Assembly (NCBI GenBank): GCA_003169845.1
Contig: PNAG01000010.1
Location: 52,326 to 116,325, forward strand
From: Candidatus Dormiibacterota bacterium
GTDB taxonomy: Bacteria > Chloroflexota > Dormibacteria > Dormibacterales > Dormibacteraceae
Direction of reading: 5' to 3'
Length of the DNA stretch: 64,000 bases
Below are positions 57,300-64,000 of this stretch, one piece after another. Made by a program: the position numbers and the translations under genes. A model generated the notes under the pieces. It was not told the DNA's origin. It did no database searches and saw only the letters and a list, made by a program, of their open reading frames with translations. How positions within the stretch are numbered: position 1 is the first letter of the stretch; each line of letters opens with the position of its first letter.

Positions 57300-58060
57300 G
57301 CGAGCGACCTTTAGAAGATCCTATCGACGAGGCGGGGCGCATCGCTGAAGCAGCCAAGAAAAAGCAGTTGGGTCCGAAGCTTCTTGGCGGCGCGGGGATT
57401 CATGTGCACTCGCCGAGCGCGCATAAGGCACCGTTGAAGCGGAAGTACGGCGACCTCGACTACGCCATCTCCAGGCGCGACCGCAAGGGCGTGCTCGATC
57501 TTTTTCCCTCGCTGGGCTATGAAGCCAACGAGCGCTTCAACCTGATGCAGGGAGACCGGCGGCTCTACTTCTATGACCCGGACCACGGCCGCCAGGTCGA
57601 CGTGTTCATCGACGTGTTCAGGATGTCGCACGTGATCGACCTGCGTGGACGCCTCGACCACGAGGGGCCCTGCGCAAGCCCGTCCGACCTGCTGCTGAGC
57701 AAGCTGCAGATCTACGAGATGAACCGCAAGGACCTGGTCGACCTGGTCGCCCTGCTGCTGGACCATCCGGTCGAGACCGGATTTGGAGCCGAGGTGATCG
57801 ATGCCGGCTACATCGCACGCGTTGCGGCCGGTGACTGGGGTATGTACCGCACACTCCAGGTGAACACAGAGAAGCTGCGGGCCACGCTCCCCGAGCTCGA
57901 AGTGGATCGCGATCTCGTGAGCTCGAGGCTGGACGAGCTCTGGAAGGCGGTCGAGGCGCAGCCGAAACCGATCAAATGGAAGCTTCGCGCGCAGGTGGGT
58001 GACCGCGTCCAGTGGTACGAGCTGCCGGAAGAGGTCCGGTCCCCCTACCAGCCGGAGTAG
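57296..58060 (+). CDS. nucleotidyltransferase-like protein of unknown function
   Basis: A 254-residue protein, GTG start overlapping the ALDH stop. The middle resembles a minimal nucleotidyltransferase fold: KYGDLDYAISRRDRKGV offers an Asp-x-Asp pair and RQVDVFIDVFRMSHVIDL a third strand with acidic residues. The usual Gly-Ser before the Asp pair is absent. SPSDLLLSKLQIYEMNRKDLVDL matches the helical region seen after the core in nucleotidyltransferase (AbiEii/MNT-like) proteins. The C-terminal 60 residues are Lys/Trp-rich. An enzyme that adenylylates a small molecule or protein would be a surprising member of a catabolic operon; the function is unknown. Confidence 0.7.
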   Translation: MSERPLEDPIDEAGRIAEAAKKKQLGPKLLGGAGIHVHSPSAHKAPLKRKYGDLDYAISRRDRKGVLDLFPSLGYEANERFNLMQGDRRLYFYDPDHGRQVDVFIDVFRMSHVIDLRGRLDHEGPCASPSDLLLSKLQIYEMNRKDLVDLVALLLDHPVETGFGAEVIDAGYIARVAAGDWGMYRTLQVNTEKLRATLPELEVDRDLVSSRLDELWKAVEAQPKPIKWKLRAQVGDRVQWYELPEEVRSPYQPE

Positions 58061-58062
58061 CG

Positions 58063-60582
58063 ATGGCAGGCCTTCCAACCCACTCGCGGTGTGTCGTCAT
58101 CGGGTGCGGCATCGTCGGCAACAGCGTTGCCTATCACCTCGGCCTTCTCGGCTGGCGCGACATCGTGCTGCTCGACAAGGGTCCTCTGCCGAACCCGGGC
58201 GGATCCACCGGGCACGCTTCGAACTTCATCTACCTGGTCGATCACTCCAAGGAGATGACCGCCCTGACGGTGGACAGCGTCCGCCAGTACACGGAGATGG
58301 GCGTTTTCACACGATCCGGCGGCATCGAGGTCGCGCGCACGAAAGAGCGCATGCAGGAGCTCACCCGACGGATGGTCTCGGCCGAGTCGTGGGGCATCGA
58401 GCCGGTGTCGCTGGTCACGCCGGCGGAGGTCAAGCGGCTCGTGCCTTACATCGACGAGTCGATCATCCTCGGCGGCTTCTACACGCCGGGGGTCGGGGTG
58501 GTCGACTCGCTGCGGATGGGAACGCTGATGCGCGAGCACGGCCAGAGCTCGGGCGCGGTGCACGTCGCGCCGAAGACTGAGGTGACGGGCCTCGACGTTG
58601 AGCACGGGCGCGTCCGCCGCGTGCGCACAACCGGCGGGGACATCGAAACCGAGACGGTGGTCATCACGTGTGGGGTCTGGAGCCCGCGCATCGCCAGGAT
58701 GGCGGGCGCCCACATCCCGCTCACCCCGGCGGTGCACCAGATGATCGACATCGGGCCCGTGCCGCGCTTCCAGGGCGCGAAGAGCGACATCGAGCACCCG
58801 ATCGTCCGCGACATGGACACCAACATGTACGAGCGGCAGGCCGGTGGAGACCTTGAGATCGGCTCCTACGCCCATCGCCCGATCCTGTACGACCCGGAGG
58901 ACATCCCCTCCCTGGAGCAGGCTGCGCTCTCCCCAACCGAATTTCCGTTCACTCAAGCCGACTTCGAGGAGCAGATGCAGCACGCTTTGGAGCTCATGCC
59001 GGAGATCGTCGGCGACGAGTCGGTGGGCGTGAAGTACGCCATCAACGGCATCCTGTCGCTCACGCCGGACGGGATGCCGGTCCTGGGCGAGTCGCCCGAC
59101 GTGAAAGGGCTCTGGGCGGCCGCGGCGGTCTGGGTCAAGGAGGGTCCCGGCACCGGCAAGGCGATGGCCGAATGGATGGTGCACGGGGAGTCGGAGATCG
59201 ACCTCCACTCTTCCGACATCGCTCGTTTTCACGAACATCAAAAGACACGCGCGCATGTGCGCGCGCGCGCGGCGGAGGGGTTCAACAAGACCTACGGCAT
59301 CGTGCATCCGAGCGAGCAGTGGGCTTCCAACCGCAAAGTCCGCCTGGCTCCTTTCCACGAGCGCGAGCGCGAGCTGGGAGCGACGTTCTTCGAGGCGGCC
59401 GGGTGGGAGCGGCCGCAGTGGTACGAGTCGAACGCGCCCCTGCTCGAGGAGTTCGGCGACCGGGTGACGCGACGCACCGCGGAATGGGAGTCGCGCTGGT
59501 GGTCTCCGCTCATCAATGCCGAGCACCTCGCGATGCGCGAGCGAGCCGGCATCTTCGACCTGTCTGCTTTCACGATCTTCGACATCGTCGGTCCCGGCGC
59601 GCTGAAGTCGGTGCAGTGCGTGGCGCTGCGCCAGATGGACGCGCCGGGGGGCCGCGTCGTCTACACGCCGGTCTTGAGTCACAACGGCGGTTTCAAGTCG
59701 GACCTGACGATCATGCGTCTTGGGGACGACCGCTTCCGGGTGGTGACCGGCGGCGCGGCCGGCATGTCCGACAAGAAGTGGTTCCGCGACCAGCTGCCGG
59801 CCGATGGCTCCGCGGAGCTGATGGACCTCACGTCTTCGATGACGACCATCGGCCTGTGGGGCCCGCTGGCGCGGGACATCCTGACGAGCGTTACCTCGGA
59901 CGACGTCTCAAACGAAGGCTTCAAGTTCGGCACCTGCCGCATGATCGAGATCGACACCCTGCGCGTGCTGGCTTCGCGCATCTCCTACGTCGGAGATCTC
60001 GGCTGGGAGCTCTACGTCCCGATCGAGCAGGGATTGAAGCTCTGGGACGTGCTCTGGGAGGCGGGACGGCCGCGTGGCCTCGCCCCCTGCGGGATCGGCG
60101 TCTACGGGACGACCGGGCGGCTGGAGAAGTGCTACCGCGCCCACGGAAATGAGCTCGAGACCGAATACAACGTGGTCGAGGCAGGCATGACCGCGCCGCG
60201 CGTCAAGGAAGAGGACTTCATCGGCAAGGCGGCTCACCTGAGGCATCGCGAGGAAGACCCGGCGGCGATCATGTGCACTCTGACGGTGGACGATCACCGC
60301 TCGCGCTCGGGCGAGAAGCGGTACATGCTCGGCCGTGAGCCGATCCTCACCCGCGAGGGCAAGCGCATCGTCGACCGGCGCGGTCGCGGGTCGTACGTGA
60401 CCAGCGCGGGCGCAGGGCCGTCGGTTGGCAAGCACATCCTCATGGCCTACCTTCCGCCGGAGCATGCCGTGGTGGGCGAGAAGCTGGGGGTCGACTACAT
60501 GGGTGAGCGCTACCCGGTGACCGTCGCCGTGGCCGGTGCGACGCCGCTGTTCGACCCCGAGAACACTCGCATTCGAGCATGA
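58063..60582 (+). CDS. second FAD-dependent dehydrogenase with GcvT domain
   Basis: An 839-residue paralogue of the product of the gene at 47874, with the same order: FAD domain (VVIGCGIVGNSVAYHL; GGSTGHASNF puts His51 at the flavinylation position), FAO_M linker, GcvT and C-terminal barrel. The sequences differ widely, and LWAAAAVWVKEGPGTGKAMAEWM replaces the LAAGLSLNGFGGAGG segment of the first, suggesting a different substrate. Successive demethylations (for example dimethylglycine then sarcosine) would need two such enzymes. The ATG at 58063 follows the NTase stop by 2 bases. Electrons should go to the ETF encoded immediately downstream. Confidence 0.9.
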   Translation: MAGLPTHSRCVVIGCGIVGNSVAYHLGLLGWRDIVLLDKGPLPNPGGSTGHASNFIYLVDHSKEMTALTVDSVRQYTEMGVFTRSGGIEVARTKERMQELTRRMVSAESWGIEPVSLVTPAEVKRLVPYIDESIILGGFYTPGVGVVDSLRMGTLMREHGQSSGAVHVAPKTEVTGLDVEHGRVRRVRTTGGDIETETVVITCGVWSPRIARMAGAHIPLTPAVHQMIDIGPVPRFQGAKSDIEHPIVRDMDTNMYERQAGGDLEIGSYAHRPILYDPEDIPSLEQAALSPTEFPFTQADFEEQMQHALELMPEIVGDESVGVKYAINGILSLTPDGMPVLGESPDVKGLWAAAAVWVKEGPGTGKAMAEWMVHGESEIDLHSSDIARFHEHQKTRAHVRARAAEGFNKTYGIVHPSEQWASNRKVRLAPFHERERELGATFFEAAGWERPQWYESNAPLLEEFGDRVTRRTAEWESRWWSPLINAEHLAMRERAGIFDLSAFTIFDIVGPGALKSVQCVALRQMDAPGGRVVYTPVLSHNGGFKSDLTIMRLGDDRFRVVTGGAAGMSDKKWFRDQLPADGSAELMDLTSSMTTIGLWGPLARDILTSVTSDDVSNEGFKFGTCRMIEIDTLRVLASRISYVGDLGWELYVPIEQGLKLWDVLWEAGRPRGLAPCGIGVYGTTGRLEKCYRAHGNELETEYNVVEAGMTAPRVKEEDFIGKAAHLRHREEDPAAIMCTLTVDDHRSRSGEKRYMLGREPILTREGKRIVDRRGRGSYVTSAGAGPSVGKHILMAYLPPEHAVVGEKLGVDYMGERYPVTVAVAGATPLFDPENTRIRA

Positions 60583-61343
60583 GGGTTCTTGCCTGCATCA
60601 AGCGGGTCCCGATCACGGGCGGGCGGATCGTGCTCACCGACGATTCGCTGGCGATCGACACGCGCCACCTCGGCTTCACGATGAGCCCTCACGAGGAGTG
60701 TGGCGTCGAGGAGGCGGTGCGGATCATCGAGGCCGGTGGCGGCGACTCGGTCGTCCTGACGCTCGGGCCTCCCGAGGCGGTCGAGCAGCTGCGTGACGCG
60801 ATGGCCCTCGGAATCGATCGCGCGATCCACCTGCAGACGGACGGGCGGGAGTGGGACGGCGAGGCAACCGCGGCCGCGTTGACCGAGGCGATCAAAGCCG
60901 ACGAGGCTGCGTCCGGACGGTTCGACCTCGTTTTCTTCGGCAACGAGTCGGCCGACTCGGGAGGTTTCCAGGTCGGCGCACGCGTCGCCTACGCCCTGGC
61001 CCGCCCGTGCGTCACCGGCCTGAAGCGTGTGACGATCGAGGGCGCCTCGGTGCGCTGCGAGCAGGAGGTGGAAGGCGGCCGCGACGTCTATGTCGTGCCC
61101 TTGCCCGCCGTGCTCACTGTGAAGGAGGGTTTGAACCTCCCGCGCTATCCGTCTGTCCCGGGTCGGATGCGGGCGGGCCGCAAACCGGTCACGGCCACCA
61201 ATCCGGTGAGGCCCGAGCCTCGGCTCGAGCTCGTGCGCCTGGTGGTGCCGGCCGGCCAGGGCCGGCGAGCGGAATCGTTGGGCACGGGTGCGGCGGCTGC
61301 GCCGGCGGTGGTTGAGATGCTGCGCAAGGCGGGCGTGCTCTAG
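60579..61343 (+). CDS. etfB: electron transfer flavoprotein subunit beta
   Basis: A 254-residue EtfB. VLACIKRVP opens the protein. The AMP-binding region includes LGPPEAVEQLRDAMALGIDRAIHLQTD and FFGNESADSGGFQVGARVAYAL, and the C-terminal signature region has VPLPAVLTVKEGLNLPRYPS. With EtfA it accepts electrons from the FAD dehydrogenases here. ATG overlaps the upstream stop by 4 bp. Confidence 0.94.
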   Translation: MRVLACIKRVPITGGRIVLTDDSLAIDTRHLGFTMSPHEECGVEEAVRIIEAGGGDSVVLTLGPPEAVEQLRDAMALGIDRAIHLQTDGREWDGEATAAALTEAIKADEAASGRFDLVFFGNESADSGGFQVGARVAYALARPCVTGLKRVTIEGASVRCEQEVEGGRDVYVVPLPAVLTVKEGLNLPRYPSVPGRMRAGRKPVTATNPVRPEPRLELVRLVVPAGQGRRAESLGTGAAAAPAVVEMLRKAGVL

Positions 61344-62278
61344 TGGTCCTGGTCCTGGTCGAGCAAGCCGGCGGTAATGCGATCGATCCATCGCTCCAGA
61401 CGCTGACGCTGGCCAGGTCGTTTGGCCAGCCCGTTCATGCGCTGCTGGTGGGGTCCGCGACCGATCTCACGCAGCACGGGGTCGCCGTCGCCCACGTCGC
61501 ACAGCACGTGGCTCTCGGCGCCTACGCGCCCGACGCGTGGGCCGCGATGCTCAATCAGCTTGCGGTTCAGCTGAACGCGAGTGCGGTGCTCGCCGCCGGC
61601 ACCGATCGAGGCAACGAGGTGATGGCACGATTTGCCGCCCGCACGGGGCTTCCACTCGCCGCGAACTGCACCTCGGTCTCACCGGGTCCTCCGCTCACCG
61701 TGACCCGGCTGCGTTGGGGGGGCAGCCTTCTCGAAGAGGCGCGCCTCAACAGTGAGCGCCCGCTCATCACCGTGGCGCCATACGTGGTGCCGATCGAGCC
61801 GTCGTCGATGCCGGCTGACGTCGAACCATTTGCACCGGAGCTGACCGATGAGAATCTGCTCGTGCGTGTCGTCGAGCACGTCGCCGCGCCCGGCGGCGGC
61901 GTGTCGCTGACGGAGGCGAAGGTGGTCGTGAGTGGAGGTCGCGGCGTCGGCTCGAAGGAGGGCTTCGCAATCATCGAGGAGCTCGCCGGGCTGCTCGGCG
62001 CGGCGGTCGGATGCTCGCGTGCGGTGACCAGCGCCGGGTGGCGGCCGCACACCGACCAGGTCGGGCAGACCGGGACCAAGGTCGCGCCTGACGTCTACAT
62101 CGCGTGCGGCATCTCCGGAGCCACCCAGCACATGGCCGGCCTCAAGGGTGCGAAGCGCATCCTGGCCATCAACTCCGACGCCCAGGCGCCGATGATGCAG
62201 AACGCCGACTACACGGTGGCCGGCGACCTCAAGGAGATCGTGCCTGCGATCTCGGCTGAGATAAGAAAGGTCAAGTGA
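61343..62278 (+). CDS. etfA: electron transfer flavoprotein subunit alpha
   Basis: A 311-residue Etf[61 protein letters not shown] and [31 protein letters not shown] form the typical FAD-binding C-terminal domain. GTG start overlaps the etfB stop by one base. The protein receives electrons and passes them to the membrane Fe-S oxidoreductase encoded next. Confidence 0.95.
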   Translation: MVLVLVEQAGGNAIDPSLQTLTLARSFGQPVHALLVGSATDLTQHGVAVAHVAQHVALGAYAPDAWAAMLNQLAVQLNASAVLAAGTDRGNEVMARFAARTGLPLAANCTSVSPGPPLTVTRLRWGGSLLEEARLNSERPLITVAPYVVPIEPSSMPADVEPFAPELTDENLLVRVVEHVAAPGGGVSLTEAKVVVSGGRGVGSKEGFAIIEELAGLLGAAVGCSRAVTSAGWRPHTDQVGQTGTKVAPDVYIACGISGATQHMAGLKGAKRILAINSDAQAPMMQNADYTVAGDLKEIVPAISAEIRKVK

Positions 62279-64000
62279 CGGCCGTTTACGCGGTCGGTCT
62301 CGCGGTCGCCCTGATCGTTTCAGCCGCACTGTTCGGGCGCCGGGCGCTTCTCCTCTACCGCCTGGTCCGCATGGGCAAGCCCGCGGCTCGATTCGGCGAC
62401 GTGCCTGCGCGGGCGAAGGCGGAGGCGGTCGTCGTGGTCGGCCAGAGCAAGCTCCTGCAGCGCCTCCTACCGGGTGCGATGCACGCCGCGATCTTCTGGG
62501 GTTTCCTCGTCCTGTTCCCGACGATCCTGATCGCGATGATCGGCGCCGTGGACCGCCACGCCACCCTGCCCTGGCTCGGTGCGCAGGGCTGGTACGCGCT
62601 CCTCGTCGACGTGTTCGCGCTGCTCGTGCTCATGGGCGTCATCACCGCATTCGTCATCCGCAAGGTGCAACGCCCGGCGCGATTCAAGGGCAGCCACATC
62701 GGAGAAGCGGACCTGATCCTGGCCATGATCGCGGGAATCGTCATCACGCTTCTTGTCTGGCACGCGTCGCAGATCTCTTTGGGGCTCAACGACTACCCGG
62801 CGAGCTGGGCGCCGATCTCAGGTTCGATCGCGAAGCTTCTGCATGGCGCACTGGTCCCGTACCTCGAGCGGGCCGTGGTCTGGGCGCACGTGCTGATCAT
62901 CCTCAGCTTCCTGGTCTACCTGCCCTACTCCAAACACCTGCACATCGTGGTGGCGGCGTTCAACGTGTACTTCGGCCGCACGCGCGCGCGGGGACGCCTG
63001 GAGCCGATCGACTTCGAGCAGCCCGAGGCGGAGGTGCGATTCGGCTCCGCAACCGTCACCGACATGACCTGGAAGCAAACACTCGACACCATGTCCTGCA
63101 CCGAGTGCGGGCGCTGCCAGGACGTGTGCCCCGCTTACGCCACGGGCAAGGCGCTGTCGCCCAAGCTGCTGATCATGGCGATTCGCGACCAGATGATGGT
63201 GGAAGGACCGAAGGCCCTGGCCGCCGGCGGCTCGTACACGCCGCCACCGATCGTCCCGAACGCCGTGACCGACGACATCGTGTGGGACTGCGTGACGTGC
63301 GGCGCGTGCGTGAGCGAATGTCCGGTCGGCATCGAGCACATCGACCACGTGATCGACCTGCGGCGCAACCTCGTCATGGTCGAGTCACGGTTCCCTCAAG
63401 AGGCAGGCTCGATGCTGCGCGACGTCGACCGCTCATCGAATCCCTGGGGCAAGCCGCAGGCGGACCGCACGCACTGGGCCGAGGGCCTTGGCGTCCGCGT
63501 GCTGCAGCCGGGCGACCCGGCGCCGGACGTCCTGTTCTGGGTGGGCTGCGCGCCAGCCTTCGACGAGCGCGCGCGCCAGGGCGCCGTGTCGACGGCCAAG
63601 CTGATGCTCGCGGCGGGGATTGATTTCGCGATCCTCGGGCCGCGCGAAGCCTGCACGGGGGACCCGGCGCGGCGCATGGGCGACGAGTACACCTACCAGC
63701 GACTGGCCGGCCAGAACGTAGGGACGCTGAACGATGCCGGTGTCAAGAAGATCGTGACCACCTGCCCGCACTGCTTCAACACCATCGGCAACGAGTACCC
63801 CGACTTCGGCGGCCGCTACGAGGTCGTGCACCACACCGAGTTCCTGGCCGAGCTGGTGCGCGAAGGCAAGCTGAACCCGCTGGCCGGCGAGCAAAAGATC
63901 ACGTACCACGACTCGTGCTACCTCGCCCGCCACAACGACGTCCGCTCTCAGCCGCGAGAGCTGGTGGCCGCTGTCGGCCAGCCGATCGAGATGCCGCGCA
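62275..64000 (+). CDS. membrane Fe-S ETF:quinone oxidoreductase-like protein (3' end outside window)
   Basis: The 575 visible residues begin with about five membrane helices of NarI-like type. Two [4Fe-4S] motifs follow, CTECGRCQDVCPAY and CVTCGACVSECPVG. Then come the cysteine-rich CCG-type segments (TTCPHCFNTIGNEYPDFGG, HDSCYLARHNDV) of heterodisulfide-reductase D/GlpC-like proteins. This is the architecture of the membrane ETF:menaquinone oxidoreductases (EMO type, for example Rv0338c-like). Its GTG overlaps the etfA stop by 4 bp. It completes the path from amine oxidation to the quinone pool. The C-terminus lies beyond the window. Confidence 0.9.
   Translation, partial: MTAVYAVGLAVALIVSAALFGRRALLLYRLVRMGKPAARFGDVPARAKAEAVVVVGQSKLLQRLLPGAMHAAIFWGFLVLFPTILIAMIGAVDRHATLPWLGAQGWYALLVDVFALLVLMGVITAFVIRKVQRPARFKGSHIGEADLILAMIAGIVITLLVWHASQISLGLNDYPASWAPISGSIAKLLHGALVPYLERAVVWAHVLIILSFLVYLPYSKHLHIVVAAFNVYFGRTRARGRLEPIDFEQPEAEVRFGSATVTDMTWKQTLDTMSCTECGRCQDVCPAYATGKALSPKLLIMAIRDQMMVEGPKALAAGGSYTPPPIVPNAVTDDIVWDCVTCGACVSECPVGIEHIDHVIDLRRNLVMVESRFPQEAGSMLRDVDRSSNPWGKPQADRTHWAEGLGVRVLQPGDPAPDVLFWVGCAPAFDERARQGAVSTAKLMLAAGIDFAILGPREACTGDPARRMGDEYTYQRLAGQNVGTLNDAGVKKIVTTCPHCFNTIGNEYPDFGGRYEVVHHTEFLAELVREGKLNPLAGEQKITYHDSCYLARHNDVRSQPRELVAAVGQPIEMPR

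Noticed and set aside
59239-59275. CGCGCATGTGCGCGCGCG tract as a Z-DNA or regulatory signal
   Set aside because: It lies inside the FAD-GcvT coding sequence, encoding an Arg/Ala-rich RAHVRARAAEG linker; codon choice in a high-GC genome explains it.
58045-59682. 545-codon minus-strand open frame opposite the second FAD-GcvT gene
   Set aside because: The plus-strand product shows complete FAD and GcvT domains and fits the operon overlaps; the opposite frame shows none.
1-64000. CRISPR array, tRNA, rRNA, integrase or insertion sequence
   Set aside because: No regularly spaced direct repeats, no cloverleaf-like sequence with a TTCGANNC loop, and no transposase or recombinase motifs were found on reading both strands.

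Overview
This is a 64 kb high-GC, gene-dense window with short gaps and many 1-8 bp start/stop overlaps. Several gene types are familiar from Actinobacteria and deep soil lineages: a FasR-type regulator beside the FAS-II genes, an LprG-P55 lipoprotein/exporter pair, tandem AdnAB-like helicase-nucleases, and LigD split into separate ligase and polymerase proteins. With many GTG/TTG starts and apparently leaderless promoters, the best guess is an uncultured soil bacterium of the Chloroflexota / Candidatus Dormibacterota sphere or a deep actinobacterial relative. No rRNA, tRNA or CRISPR array was seen, so the lineage is inference.

Layout. 1-4.9 kb: a partial FAD oxidoreductase, then a minus-strand operon encoding a VirB2-like pilin, a VirB6/TrbL-like membrane protein, an M23 peptidase and a short SSB. 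A fragment of a second pilin-like gene lies nearby. 4.9-14.2 kb: a TetR-type regulator with an unusual C-terminal domain, divergent from a methyltransferase across two operators; LigD ligase and polymerase; NDH-2; LprG-P55; a second methyltransferase; bactofilin. 14.2-18 kb: a small membrane protein, a large CHASE3 hybrid histidine kinase and a single-domain response regulator. 18-22 kb: amino-acid enzymes (aminotransferase, threonine/serine dehydratase), a CBS-zinc ribbon protein, a DMT exporter and Dtd. 22.4-29.7 kb: fatty acid synthesis, transcribed leftward as fasR-like, fabF, acpP, fabH, fabD, fabG, accD, accA.

29.8-35.4 kb: dienelactone hydrolase, DinB-like and HIT proteins, an ABC exporter, a PfkB kinase and a basic protein with a near-consensus promoter. 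35.4-41.7 kb: two AdnAB-like helicase-nucleases. 41.7-47.9 kb: two GT-C-like membrane proteins, a CPBP protease, an ABC-2 transporter and an MFS transporter. 47.9-64 kb: one rightward catabolic cluster. It holds two FAD-GcvT dehydrogenases of the dimethylglycine/sarcosine type, a choline-kinase-like protein, a GntR regulator, a phosphoesterase, an APC permease, iron-dependent ADH, ALDH, a nucleotidyltransferase-like protein, EtfBA and a membrane Fe-S ETF:quinone oxidoreductase cut by the window end. It looks like a complete route from an N-methylated amine to the quinone pool.

The most unusual signals are not single genes. Two ~165 bp intergenic elements (22222-22383 and 33203-33370) share a three-hairpin architecture with compensatory changes. 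A 19 bp motif is shared upstream of the pilin-like operon and of an unrelated-looking membrane protein gene. A minimal DNA-transfer-like cassette has SSB in the operon but no ATPase. A GC-rich hairpin repeat occurs four times, once inside a helicase reading frame.
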